Assembly (NCBI GenBank): GCA_020847695.1 | Contig: JADLBP010000048.1 | Location: 1 to 64,000 of the forward strand | Direction: 5' to 3' | DNA from: Planctomycetota bacterium | GTDB lineage: Bacteria; Planctomycetota; UBA1135; GCA-002686595 | DNA length: 64,000 nucleotides | Shown here: piece by piece, positions 42,133 through 50,860 of the stretch | How the letters are laid out: the number at the start of each line of letters is the position of its first letter | Position numbering within the stretch: position 1 is the stretch's first letter | Position numbers and translations under genes: made by a program | Notes under the pieces: generated by a model | What the model was told of the DNA's origin: nothing | What the model saw: only the letters and a program-made list of their open reading frames with translations | The model's database searches: none

Positions 42133-42420
42133 ATGTCGATCCACTCCAGTCTCCGCGGCACCAGTTCCTTGATCGGCGAGCGCAGCGTGCTCACGCGCCA
42201 AGAGCGCATCCTGAAGCTCGAGAAGGCCGGCAAGTTCGACGCGAACAAGCGCTCGGCGATCGGGTTGCCGAAGGTCCGCACCAAGTTCCGCATCGCGGGC
42301 GCGAAGAAGGCCGAGAAGGCGAAGCCCGCCGAAGGCGCCGCCGCGGCTCCGGCCGCGGGCGCCGCGCCGGCCGCCGCGAAGGGCAAGGAAGCCGCCGCCC
42401 CGGCCAAGGGCAAGAAGTAG
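42133..42420 (+). CDS. PVC-type small basic protein
   Basis: The 95-residue product opens with MSIHSSLRG and continues with SVLTRQERILKLEKAGKF and IGLPKVRTKFR (key VLTR-ERI..LE..GKF, GLPKVR), matching my memory of the small basic protein family found in Planctomycetes, Verrucomicrobia and Chlamydiae. The tail is Ala/Lys/Pro-rich low complexity. Function is uncharacterised; high basicity suggests nucleic-acid or ribosome binding. It lies 65 nt after the SPOR-like gene and before a good hairpin terminator. Confidence 0.8.
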   Translation: MSIHSSLRGTSSLIGERSVLTRQERILKLEKAGKFDANKRSAIGLPKVRTKFRIAGAKKAEKAKPAEGAAAAPAAGAAPAAAKGKEAAAPAKGKK

Positions 42421-42482
42421 CGTCCGCGCGGTCGGTCCGGCGCACGCCGGCCCCGCGCGAACCGTTCCCGCGATCCGTTCGG

Positions 42483-42504
42483 CCGGGAGGCGCGAGCCTC
42501 CCGG
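42483..42504 (+). terminator. Terminator after the small basic protein
   Basis: CCGGGAGG pairs perfectly with CCTCCCGG around a 6-nt loop, 62 nt after the stop codon. The downstream sequence (CGTCGTCTCCGCTCC) is pyrimidine-rich but lacks a U run. Confidence 0.55.
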
Positions 42505-42533
42505 CGTCGTCTCCGCTCCGCTCGCTCCTCGCC

Positions 42534-43355
42534 ATGGCTCCGTCCGCCCTCGCCCTCGCACCGGTGTTGGAGGTGTTCGCCTCGATCCAAGGCGAGGGCG
42601 CGTACGTCGGCGAGCCGCAGACGTTCTTGCGACTGCGCGGCTGTCCGCTGCGCTGCCGGTGGTGCGACACGCCGGGCTCGTGGCGCGTGCGCGAGCACGA
42701 CCGCGCGCGAGTCGGCGGCCGCGAGCTCGTCGAGCGCGACTCGGCGTGGGCTTCGCCGTTCCAAGCCGCCTGTTGGATCCGCGACGCCGAGGCCGGCGGC
42801 TTGGCGCGCACGGTCAGCGTCACCGGCGGCGAGCCGCTGCTCTGGCCCGAGTTCCTGATCGGCTTGCGTTCGATGCTCGGCGAGCGCCGACTGCACCTCG
42901 AGACCGCCGGCGCGCATCCGCGGACGCTCGCGCGCGTGCTCGACGGCTTCGATCACGTCAGCCTCGACCTGAAGCCCGCGCTCGACCTCGATCCGCCGGA
43001 GGAACTCGCGTTGCCGGACTCCGCGCCGCGCGCGGCGAGCGACGAGCCCGCGCCGCGCACGCGCGACGACTGGCGCCGTGCGCGCGAGGCGTGCCTCGAG
43101 CTCGTTCGCGAGCGCGACGCGTGCGGCAAGATCGTCGTCAGCGGCGAGCGCAGCGCGGCCGACTTCGTGCCGTTGTTCGACGAGGTCGAGCGCGTGAACC
43201 CGAAGCTCCTGGTCGTGCTGCAGCCCGCGACACCGATCGGCGGAGCGACCGCGCCGTCGCACGCGTTGCTCGAAGCGTTGCTGGACCTCGCCGCGGAGCG
43301 CGCGCTCGCGACGCGCGTCCTGCCGCAGGTGCACCGCTACTTGCGCGTGCCCTGA
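42534..43355 (+). CDS. queE: 7-carboxy-7-deazaguanine synthase (QueE)
   Basis: The 273-residue radical-SAM enzyme converts 6-carboxytetrahydropterin to 7-carboxy-7-deazaguanine in queuosine synthesis. The cluster motif is CPLRCRWC (residues 37-44) in the context FASIQGEGAYVGEPQTFLRLRGC, followed by VSVTGGEPLLWPEF and LHLETAG. It is longer than some family members because of inserts after the cluster motif and near residue 150. No queC, queD or queF is visible in the window. Its 3' end overlaps the convergent AlgJ-like gene by 19 nt. Confidence 0.92.
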   Translation: MAPSALALAPVLEVFASIQGEGAYVGEPQTFLRLRGCPLRCRWCDTPGSWRVREHDRARVGGRELVERDSAWASPFQAACWIRDAEAGGLARTVSVTGGEPLLWPEFLIGLRSMLGERRLHLETAGAHPRTLARVLDGFDHVSLDLKPALDLDPPEELALPDSAPRAASDEPAPRTRDDWRRAREACLELVRERDACGKIVVSGERSAADFVPLFDEVERVNPKLLVVLQPATPIGGATAPSHALLEALLDLAAERALATRVLPQVHRYLRVP

Positions 43356-44947
43356 GCGTCGACGACCCGCCGGGTCTCGAGCTCGCGCAGCAGCACCGAG
43401 CCGGTGCCGGAAAGCCACAGCTCGATCGGACCATCGATGTCCGCGCGGTCGAAGTCGAAGTAGAGGATGTTGCGGCCGCGCCGTAGCTCGCGTCGACTCC
43501 CGTCGCCGGCTTCCGCGACGCGCGAGCCGAGGCAGCGATACCTGAGCTCGAGTTGCGTGCCTTCGGGGGCCTCGACCACCAGCTTGAAACGCAGGTTGCG
43601 CCCGTCGCCGGTCAGCGCCGCGGGCGCGGCGAGCCTGCGAGGTTCGTTCGCGAGCTCGAGGCGCAACACGCCGCTCCTCTCGCCGACGATCGTCACCGGT
43701 CGGAACGCGGGGTCGACCTCCGGTCCGACGCCGGCATCCGACGGCAGCCAGCGACCGACGACCTCGCGCGCGTGCTCGAAGCCGAGCGCCGCGTCGACCG
43801 CGGGCGGCCGGAAGTCGAACAGCGAACCGTCGACGAGCTGCCGCTCGACCGTCAGGTCGATCACCACGTCGGGATGGGCTTCGGCGATCGCGGCGAGGTC
43901 GAACTTGCGCGTCCATTCGAGCGTCAGCTCGGCGGTGTACGGCGCGAGCGCGCGCTCGATGAACGGCATGAAGGAGTCGTGGAAGACCAGCACGTGCGGC
44001 GCGCGCGGCGTCGCGTTCCGGTAGACGACGTGACGGCCGGGCGCACCGCTCGCGTCGAGCCCGGCGACCGGCGGGCGTTCGCCGTCGATCGGGACGAGCG
44101 TCTCCGAGCGCTCCGCGAACCAGCGTCCGAGGTACATCTGCAACATCAACGAGTCGGTCCCCGGCGAGAGCTTCGCTCGCAGCTCCGAGCGTTGCGCGAT
44201 CGGCGCGCCCGGGAAATCGCGTGCGAAGCGCTCGGTGAGCGCGCGGACGGCGAGGAACGCGCCGCGCGGAGTCCAGTGCGTGCCGTCGCGCGTGTAGAGG
44301 TAGTCGCCGTCGCGGTCGCGCGCTTTCGCGGCGAGGAACGCCGGGCGCAGATCGAGGATCTCGACGTCGCTGTACGCTTCGAACGTGCGCACGAGTTGGT
44401 CGAGCACGGTCGCTCCGACGCGCGTGTAGCAGGCGGGGAAGTGCTCGGGATAGATCGACTCCTTGTTTGGCGCGACCGCGAACACGTAGCGGATCCCGAG
44501 CTTCGCGAGGTAGTCGCGCCGGGCCTCGAGGCGGTCGATCCACGCCTTGCGGTCCTGCTTGGAGAGGCGCACGAGCCCGCGGAAGTCGTCGATCGACAGC
44601 GAGCCGCGATAGAACACCCAGCCCGGGTCGCCGACGACGAACATCGGCGCGGGCGGGTTGCGGAACACGAAGTAGTGCAACGCCGAGTGCGCGGTCAGGA
44701 ACGCGTCGCGCAGCCCGAAGCCGTCGCCGTACCAACGCTCCCAGTCGCCCGGCCAGCGTTCGAACTCGGCGAGGTCGTTCGGCGGCGCGGGGCGCTCGTA
44801 GGGAGCTCGCAGCTCGTGCACCGGTTCGCGTTCGCCGCGCTCACGCACCAGCTCGTCGAGCGTCGGGGCGAGCAGCACGAGCAAGAAGAACGCGACGACG
44901 GCGAGGTCGTGGCGCTTGCTGCTCGGGGTGCGGGGAGCGACGTGCAT
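43337..44947 (-). CDS. AlgJ/AlgX-like polysaccharide O-acetylation protein
   Basis: The 536-residue product has an N-terminal membrane helix (about 14-29) and a periplasmic SGNH-hydrolase-like domain. The AlgJ/AlgX catalytic pair is visible: Asp221 and His224 in RDGTHWTPRGA, and the nucleophile Ser325 in VFHDSFM. The C-terminal 150 residues form an additional beta-rich, probably carbohydrate-binding, region. It works with the AlgI-type MBOAT acetyltransferase encoded 6 nt upstream, transferring acetyl groups onto an exported polysaccharide. Alginate itself is not implied. Confidence 0.87.
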   Translation of the reverse strand: MHVAPRTPSSKRHDLAVVAFFLLVLLAPTLDELVRERGEREPVHELRAPYERPAPPNDLAEFERWPGDWERWYGDGFGLRDAFLTAHSALHYFVFRNPPAPMFVVGDPGWVFYRGSLSIDDFRGLVRLSKQDRKAWIDRLEARRDYLAKLGIRYVFAVAPNKESIYPEHFPACYTRVGATVLDQLVRTFEAYSDVEILDLRPAFLAAKARDRDGDYLYTRDGTHWTPRGAFLAVRALTERFARDFPGAPIAQRSELRAKLSPGTDSLMLQMYLGRWFAERSETLVPIDGERPPVAGLDASGAPGRHVVYRNATPRAPHVLVFHDSFMPFIERALAPYTAELTLEWTRKFDLAAIAEAHPDVVIDLTVERQLVDGSLFDFRPPAVDAALGFEHAREVVGRWLPSDAGVGPEVDPAFRPVTIVGERSGVLRLELANEPRRLAAPAALTGDGRNLRFKLVVEAPEGTQLELRYRCLGSRVAEAGDGSRRELRRGRNILYFDFDRADIDGPIELWLSGTGSVLLRELETRRVVDAQGTRK

Positions 44948-44953
44948 CGGGGG

Positions 44954-46462
44954 CTAGAAGCGGAAGTAGATGAAGGGGTTGTACGAGCCCGCGGCGAGTT
45001 CACACGTCGCGACCAGCAACACACCGGCCAGCGCGACGTCCGCCGCGACACGCCAGCGCGTCGGCAGCGCGCCGTCCGGCTCGCGCGCTTGCGCGAGCAG
45101 GCGTTGCGCGATCGCGCGCACCCACGGCATCGCGCCGATCGCGCCCGCGATCAGCGCGGTCCATTGCAAGCGCGCGGCGAAGCTCCCGAACGTGTGCAGC
45201 CGCGCATCGCCGTGGCCCGGCGTGAACATCGCCGCGAGATAGCCGAGCGCGCCGTCGAGCGTCTCGGCACGGAAGAAGACCCAGCCGATCATCACCGCGA
45301 GCAGCACGTACGCGTGGCGCAGCGCGCGTGGCGTGCGCTCGAGCCGCTCTCCGACCGCGGCGCGCTCGAGCACCAGGAAGAGCCCGTGGTAGAGCCCCCA
45401 GACGAGGAAGCTCCAGCTCGCGCCGTGCCACAGCCCGCAGAGCGCGAAGACGGTGACCAGGTTGAAGTACGTGCGCGCCTTGCCGCGACGATTGCCGCCG
45501 AGCGGGATGTACAGGTAGTCGCGGAACCACGTCGACAGCGAGATGTGCCAGCGCCGCCAGAACTCGGTGATCGAGCGCGCGACGTACGGGTACCTGAAGT
45601 TCTCGAGGAAGTGGAACCCGAACATGTGACCGAGTCCGATCGCCATGTCGGAGTAGCCCGAGAAGTCGAAGTAGATCTGCAGCGTGTACGCGACGATGCC
45701 GAGCCACGCGAGCGAAGGCGTCAGTTGCGAGGTCGGCACCGCGAACACGCGGTCCGCGATCTCGGCGGCGACGTTGGCGATCAGGACCTTCTTGCCGAGG
45801 CCGATCACGAAGCGCCGAATGCCGCTCGCCAAACGCGTGAGGTCGACCGAGCGCGCGTCGATCTGGTCCGCGACGTCCTGATACCGGACGATCGGTCCCG
45901 CGACGAGCTGGGGGAACAGCGCGACGTAGAGTCCGAGCGAGAGCGGGTTGCGCTGCAAGCGCGCTTCGCCGCGCGCGACGTCGAGCACGTACGAGAGCGC
46001 CTGGAACGTGAAGAACGAGATGCCGATCGGCAGGCGGATCGAGCCGGTCTCGGTGCAGAGCACCGCACGCAGCTCGGGCGACAGGCCGAGCGTGTCCGCG
46101 ACCTGCGCGAAGGGCTGAGGCGCCCAACCGCAGCCGACCGCGACGTCGCTCGCGATGCCGAGGAGCCAGTCGGAGTACTTGAACGCGACCAGCAGCGAGA
46201 GGTTGACCGCGACCGCGCTCGCGACAGGCCACGCCACGCTCGCTCCGCGCGATCGGGCCCGCGCGGCCCACAGGCCGAAGAGCCAGTTCGACGCGATCGA
46301 GACCAGCATCAGCGCGCCGAGCACTGGCTCGCCCCAACCGTAGAAGACCAGACTCGCGAGCAGCAGCCACGTGTTGCGCGCGCCGGTGCCTCGCAGCAGG
46401 AAGCACCCCGCGAGCACGATCGGCAGGAAGCGGAACAGGAAGAGCGTCGAGCTGAACAGCAC
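44954..46462 (-). CDS. algI: MBOAT family O-acyltransferase (AlgI type)
   Basis: The 502-residue inner-membrane protein has about 11-12 hydrophobic helices and the MBOAT motifs QIYFDFSGYSDMAIGLGHMFGF, ITEFWRRWHISLSTWFRDYLYIPLGG and the catalytic histidine in LWHGASWSF. AlgI-like proteins pass acetyl groups across the membrane to a periplasmic transferase. GTG 46462 starts it at the family-typical point (VLFSSTLFLFRFLPI); an ATG at 46516 would add an 18-residue hydrophilic tail. It precedes the AlgJ-like gene and is divergent from der. Confidence 0.93.
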   Translation of the reverse strand: MLFSSTLFLFRFLPIVLAGCFLLRGTGARNTWLLLASLVFYGWGEPVLGALMLVSIASNWLFGLWAARARSRGASVAWPVASAVAVNLSLLVAFKYSDWLLGIASDVAVGCGWAPQPFAQVADTLGLSPELRAVLCTETGSIRLPIGISFFTFQALSYVLDVARGEARLQRNPLSLGLYVALFPQLVAGPIVRYQDVADQIDARSVDLTRLASGIRRFVIGLGKKVLIANVAAEIADRVFAVPTSQLTPSLAWLGIVAYTLQIYFDFSGYSDMAIGLGHMFGFHFLENFRYPYVARSITEFWRRWHISLSTWFRDYLYIPLGGNRRGKARTYFNLVTVFALCGLWHGASWSFLVWGLYHGLFLVLERAAVGERLERTPRALRHAYVLLAVMIGWVFFRAETLDGALGYLAAMFTPGHGDARLHTFGSFAARLQWTALIAGAIGAMPWVRAIAQRLLAQAREPDGALPTRWRVAADVALAGVLLVATCELAAGSYNPFIYFRF

Positions 46463-46691
46463 GGGGTAAGTCTGCGGGCATTGTTGCGTCGTCGGCTCGG
46501 GTTGACCATGCGCCACAGCGCCGAGTCGCGCGCCGTGTGCGCGGATCGCGACGCGTGCGCGCGCCGCGATGCGCGTCGGGGCGCCGCGCGCTCGCGACGC
46601 GCGACCGGCGCTCGCGCGCGTCGGCGCGAGCTCGCGAAGCGCCTCGGGCGTGCCCGCGCGCGCCGTCGCGCGCGGTTCGCGGAGCTTCGAG

Positions 46692-46720
46692 TTGAGGCCG
46701 ACCGCTCGGCGCCCTACCCT
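46692..46720 (+). promoter_or_regulatory. Promoter of der
   Basis: TTGAGG (46692-46697), 17 bp, TACCCT (46715-46720). CCCTTCGAA follows at 46727, as at the promoter at 41114. The leader to the ATG at 46747 is about 20 nt. The rest of 46463-46746 carries no gene. Confidence 0.6.
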
Positions 46721-46730
46721 GTTCCGCCCT

Positions 46731-46744
46731 TCGAATCGATTCGA
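46731..46744. repeat. Perfect 14-bp palindrome before der
   Basis: TCGAATCGATTCGA is fully self-complementary and ends two bases before the der start codon. It could be an operator near the transcription start or a small hairpin controlling translation. Confidence 0.6.
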
Positions 46745-46746
46745 CC

Positions 46747-48111
46747 ATGACTGAAGCTCCCGTCCAGCGCCTGCCGCGCGTCGCGATCGTCGGCCGACCC
46801 AACGTCGGCAAGTCGACGCTGCTGAACCGACTCTGCGGCAGTCGAGTCTCGATCGTCGAGCCGACCGCCGGCGTGACGCGCGACCGTGTCAGCGTCCCGT
46901 CGCGCATCCCGACGCACTGGGGCGAGCGCTGGGTCGACGTCACCGACACCGGCGGCATCGGCATCGTCGATCGCGACGACCTCGGCGAGGACGTCGAGCG
47001 CCAAGTGCGCTTCGCGGTCGAGCTCGCGGACCTCGTCCTCTTCGTCGTCGATGCGCGCGAAGGCCTGACGCCGCTCGACAAGGCGGTCGCCGATCGGCTG
47101 CGCGGGCTCCCGAAGCCGGTGCTGCTGGTCGTCAACAAGGTCGACGCCAAGGGCGTCGAGTGGGAGATCGAGAGCTTCCGACGCCTCGGCGTCGGTCAAG
47201 GTCCGTACCCGATCAGCGCGCAGGGCGGCGAGGGCGTGCGCGAGCTCTGCTTGAAGATGAGCGAGCTCTTGCCCGCCGACACCAACGACCTGCTGCCCGC
47301 GCCGCCGGCGATGAAGCTCGCGGTCGTCGGGGTGCGCAACGCCGGCAAGTCGACCCTGATCAACGCGTTCGCCGGCGAGGAGCGCATGATCGTCTCCGAG
47401 ATCCCGGGGACGACGCGCGATTCGGTCGACGTGCGCTTCGAGCGCGACGGCAAGACGTTCGTCGCGATCGACACCGCGGGCGTGCGCAAGAAGTCGAAGA
47501 TGCAGGACGCGATCGAGTTCTACTCGGACGCGCGCAGTCTGAAGGCGGTGCGCCGCGCCGACGTCGTCGTGTTGCTGTTCGACGTCTACCAACCGCTCTC
47601 GGCGCTCGACAAGAAGCTCGCGCGCTACTGCGTCGACCACTACCGGCCGGTGATCCTCGCCGCGAACAAGTGGGACCTCGTCGACGGCCAGAAGCCGCGC
47701 GAGGACTTCGTCGAGTACGTCCGCAGCGAGCTCTCGGGCATGGCGCACGCGCCGCTGCTCTTCCTCTCCGCGAAGCACAAACGCGGCGTCGGCGAGATCC
47801 TGCGGCTCGCGCAGGATCTCTGGGAGGAGAGCCAGATCCGCGTGCCGACCTCCGAGCTCAACCGCGTGCTCGAGCGCGCCGCGGAGTCGCGCTCGCCGTC
47901 CTCGCAGGGCCACCGCGTGCGCATCTACTACGCCACGCAAGTCGAGGGCACGCCGCCGACCTTCGTCGTCTTCGTCAACGACAAGGAGCTGATCAGCAAG
48001 GACTACCTTCGCTACCTGACCAACCGCTTGCGCGAGGACACGCCGTTCAAGCGCGTGCCGTTGCACATCGTGCTGCGCGATCGCGATCGGACGGACAAAG
48101 AGGACCGCTGA
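46747..48111 (+). CDS. der: Ribosome biogenesis GTPase Der (EngA)
   Basis: The 454-residue protein has two tandem GTPase domains, the mark of Der. Domain 1 has G1 GRPNVGKST (near residue 16), TDTGGIG and NKVD. Domain 2 has GVRNAGKST (near residue 196), DTAGVRKKSK and NKWD. The C-terminal KH-like domain (PTFVVFVNDKELI) completes it. Der assists 50S subunit maturation. Its stop overlaps the lipoprotein ATG (TGATG). Confidence 0.98.
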   Translation: MTEAPVQRLPRVAIVGRPNVGKSTLLNRLCGSRVSIVEPTAGVTRDRVSVPSRIPTHWGERWVDVTDTGGIGIVDRDDLGEDVERQVRFAVELADLVLFVVDAREGLTPLDKAVADRLRGLPKPVLLVVNKVDAKGVEWEIESFRRLGVGQGPYPISAQGGEGVRELCLKMSELLPADTNDLLPAPPAMKLAVVGVRNAGKSTLINAFAGEERMIVSEIPGTTRDSVDVRFERDGKTFVAIDTAGVRKKSKMQDAIEFYSDARSLKAVRRADVVVLLFDVYQPLSALDKKLARYCVDHYRPVILAANKWDLVDGQKPREDFVEYVRSELSGMAHAPLLFLSAKHKRGVGEILRLAQDLWEESQIRVPTSELNRVLERAAESRSPSSQGHRVRIYYATQVEGTPPTFVVFVNDKELISKDYLRYLTNRLREDTPFKRVPLHIVLRDRDRTDKEDR

Positions 48112-48596
48112 TGGACCGCATCGGGACTTGGATCGCCTGTCTCTGTCTCGTCTTCGCCGCGAGCTGCGCGTCGGAGCGCCCGGAGCCCAAGTGGCGCGAC
48201 GGCGAAGTCGCCGCCGCGAGCGAGAACGTGCTCTGGGAGGTCTCGGTGCTCGCGCTCGACAAGGAAGGCTATCCGGTCGGAGCGGGGCTCGATCCGGCGA
48301 AGGGCATCGCGGTGTCGGGCTGGAAGAGCTCGCTCGCGCCGTTCAAGGGCAAGGGCTGGCGCGCGCGCGCGCACGTCAAGTACGAGCGCACCGCGCCGGG
48401 CCGCTACAAGCTCGAGGTGCGCGTCGAGAAGGAGACCAACGAGGACCTCGTTCGGCCGCTCGACCCGACGTACGCCGATTGGCAGCCCGCGCCGGACGAT
48501 CCCGAGCGCGCGGGCGTCTTGCTCCAGCGCATCCGTTCGTATCTCGGCGGCGAGATCGACGTCGCGGCGCCGCCGAAGTCGCGCACGAATCGCTGA
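48111..48596 (+). CDS. Small predicted lipoprotein
   Basis: The 161-residue product has a lipoprotein signal (WIACLCLVFAASCASE, mature Cys19) and a small mature domain with alternating polar and hydrophobic residues (VLWEVSVLALDKEGYPVGAGLD, KYERTAPGRYKLEVRVEKETNED). I do not recognise the domain; the phrase resembles beta-sandwich-like envelope lipoproteins. It is translationally coupled to der, so co-expression is likely, but a functional link is not implied. Confidence 0.75.
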   Translation: MDRIGTWIACLCLVFAASCASERPEPKWRDGEVAAASENVLWEVSVLALDKEGYPVGAGLDPAKGIAVSGWKSSLAPFKGKGWRARAHVKYERTAPGRYKLEVRVEKETNEDLVRPLDPTYADWQPAPDDPERAGVLLQRIRSYLGGEIDVAAPPKSRTNR

Positions 48597-48718
48597 GGCG
48601 CGCCCCGCGCAGGCCCCGCGCGACCGCTCGGACGCGCGTGCGCGCGTGAATCGCGCCAGGAAAAGCTTGCGCTCGGCCCGTCGACATCGAAGCCTCTTCG
48701 GCGACGTCCGAAGGATGC

Positions 48719-49633
48719 ATGCAAGCGACGCGTGAACGCGAGCCGGGAGAGTGGGTCGAAGCCGGGCCCGTGCGCGTCGTCGACGCGCTCGCGGCGAGCG
48801 CGCGCCTCTTCCGCACGATCGCGGAGCGGCGCGAGCTGGTGGTCGCCGGCGTGCGCCGCGACCTCGCCGCGCGGTTCTCGGGCACGCTGCTCGGGCGCCT
48901 CTGGCCGCTGCTGACGCCGCTGCTCTTGTTCGGCGTCTACTACTTCCTCTTCACGCGCATCTTCGGGTTCCGACTCGACGGCTTGCCCGAGCAGCACCGC
49001 GCCGCGCTCGGCGTCTGGATGTTCGTCGGAACCCTGGTCTGGACCGGATTCGCGGAAGGCGTGACGCGCGCGAGCACGGTGCTGGTCGAGAACGGCACGT
49101 TGATCAAGAAGCTCGCGTTCCCCGCGGAGCTGCTGCCCCTGCAGACGGTGCTCGCGAGCACGGTGACGCAACTGCTCGCGTTCGGCGTGTTCGCGCTCGT
49201 CGCGTTCGGCGCGTCGCTCTGGCCGTTCTCCGGCGCGGCATTGGTCTGGGTGCCGGCGATCCTCGTTCTGCAAGTGCTGTTCGCGTACGGGCTCGCTCTG
49301 TGCGCTTCCGCGGCGACGGTGTTCCTGCGCGACACCGCGGCGGCGCTCGGCCTGTTGTTCACGGTCTGGATGTTCGCGACGCCCGTGTTCTGGATGCCGG
49401 TGCGCGAGGTGTTGCCGACGATCGAGCGGTGGCTCCCGTGGATCGAGCGGAACCCGACGTACTCGCTCCTCTACGCGTGGCGCGCGGTGCTGATGTCGTC
49501 CGAGCCCGCGCTCGCGTTCCCGCGCTCGATCGGCGCCGAGCTCGCGGCGTTCGCGCCGTGGGCGCTCGGCGCGTTCGTCGTCGGCGCGACGTTCTTCGCG
49601 TGCGTCAAGCGGCGCTTCGCCGACGAGGTCTGA
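48719..49633 (+). CDS. wzm: Polysaccharide ABC exporter permease (Wzm type)
   Basis: The 304-residue ABC-2 permease has six hydrophobic helices and the Wzm/TagG pattern ARFSGTLLGRLWPLLTPLLLFGVYYFLF (key LG-LWPL..P) followed by NGTLIKKLAFPAELLPLQTVLAS. With the following Wzt-type ATPase it exports a lipid-linked glycan across the inner membrane. ATG 48719 is the plausible start. The 122-nt gap after the lipoprotein has no clear promoter. Confidence 0.93.
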   Translation: MQATREREPGEWVEAGPVRVVDALAASARLFRTIAERRELVVAGVRRDLAARFSGTLLGRLWPLLTPLLLFGVYYFLFTRIFGFRLDGLPEQHRAALGVWMFVGTLVWTGFAEGVTRASTVLVENGTLIKKLAFPAELLPLQTVLASTVTQLLAFGVFALVAFGASLWPFSGAALVWVPAILVLQVLFAYGLALCASAATVFLRDTAAALGLLFTVWMFATPVFWMPVREVLPTIERWLPWIERNPTYSLLYAWRAVLMSSEPALAFPRSIGAELAAFAPWALGAFVVGATFFACVKRRFADEV

Positions 49634-49654
49634 CGTGGGGTGGCGAGGTTTGAC

Positions 49655-50860
49655 GTGAGCGCGGCGGCGATCGAGATCGAAGGGCTCGGCAAGGCGTACC
49701 GGCGCTACGCGAGCGGCGTCGACCGCGGGCTCGAGCTCGCGAGCTTCGGCGCCGTGCGACGCCATCGCGAGTTCTGGGCGCTGCGCGGCGTCACCGCGAC
49801 GCTCGCGCGCGGCGAGGCGTTCGGGCTCGTCGGCGGCAACGGCGCGGGCAAGTCGACCCTCTTGAAGCTGCTCGCGGGCACGACGTTCCCGAGCGAAGGC
49901 CGCTTCCGCGTCGCGGGCCGGCTCGGCGCGTTGCTCGAGCTCGGCGCGGGCTTCCACCTCGATCTCTCCGGACGCGAGAACCTGCAGCTCGCCGGCGCGC
50001 TGCTCGGGTTGAGCCGCGCCGAGCTGCGAGCGAAGGAAGGCGAGATCCTCGACTTCGCGGAGATCGGCGAGTTCGTCGACGCCCCGGTGCGCACGTACTC
50101 GACCGGGATGGCGGTGCGCTTGTCGTTCGCGCTCGCGACCGCGATCGATCCCGACGTGCTGATCATCGACGAGGTGCTCGCGGTCGGCGACTTGTACTTC
50201 CAGAAGAAGTGCATCGATCGCGTGCTCGACTTCAAGCGCCGCGGCAAGACGATCCTGCTCTGCAGTCACAGCCTCTACGACGTGCGCAACCTCTGCGAAC
50301 GCGCGCTGTGGCTCGAGCACGGCGTCGTGCGCGGGCTCGGCGATTCGGTTTCCGTCACCAACGACTACGCGACGTTCCAGCGCGAGCACTCGGACGCGTC
50401 CGAGGCGCCTTCGACGCCGCCCGCCGGGTTGCCGCGGGTGCTCGCCGCGCGCGTCGTGCGCCGCGCGGACGGCAAGGAGGTCCACGAGATCGACGCCGGC
50501 GAGGCGATCGAGGTCCGGGTCTGGTGGGAGAATCCCGAACCCGCGAAGCACGCGCTGCAGCTCGGCCTGGGCTTCCTGCGCCAGGATCGCACGCTGGTCG
50601 CCGCCGCCGCGACGCACCTCGACGGCGTGCCGGTCGATTCGCGCTCGGGTGCGGCGGTGCTCGAATTCGACGCGCTGCCGTTGCTCGCCGGACAGTTCAC
50701 GGTGCTCGTCGTGCTCTTCGACGGCGACGGCGTGCACCGGCATCACGAGTTCACGATGCACGAGCCCCTGACCATCCGCGCGCGGACCAAGGAGCTCGGC
50801 CTGGTGCGCGTGCCGCACCGCTGGCGCTTCGCACCGCTCGAAGCGCCGCCCGCGCGATGA
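49655..50860 (+). CDS. wzt: Polysaccharide ABC exporter ATPase with C-terminal domain (Wzt type)
   Basis: The 401-residue product has an ABC domain with Walker A GGNGAGKST, the Wzt/TagH-type signature YSTGMAVRLSFA, Walker B VLIIDEVLAVGD and switch CSHS. After about residue 245 comes a 150-residue beta-sandwich like the Wzt glycan-binding C-terminal domain (IDAGEAIEVRVWWENPE). That domain often recognises the chain terminus. GTG 49655 has GGCGAGG upstream; GTG 49640 is an alternative. A GAGGTYTGACGTG copy pair spans the junction with wzm. Confidence 0.93.
   Translation: MSAAAIEIEGLGKAYRRYASGVDRGLELASFGAVRRHREFWALRGVTATLARGEAFGLVGGNGAGKSTLLKLLAGTTFPSEGRFRVAGRLGALLELGAGFHLDLSGRENLQLAGALLGLSRAELRAKEGEILDFAEIGEFVDAPVRTYSTGMAVRLSFALATAIDPDVLIIDEVLAVGDLYFQKKCIDRVLDFKRRGKTILLCSHSLYDVRNLCERALWLEHGVVRGLGDSVSVTNDYATFQREHSDASEAPSTPPAGLPRVLAARVVRRADGKEVHEIDAGEAIEVRVWWENPEPAKHALQLGLGFLRQDRTLVAAAATHLDGVPVDSRSGAAVLEFDALPLLAGQFTVLVVLFDGDGVHRHHEFTMHEPLTIRARTKELGLVRVPHRWRFAPLEAPPAR

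Noticed and set aside
43337-46462. Alginate biosynthesis operon
   Set aside because: AlgI- and AlgJ-like genes alone are shared by many acetylated polysaccharides; there is no alg8, alg44, algE or algD.
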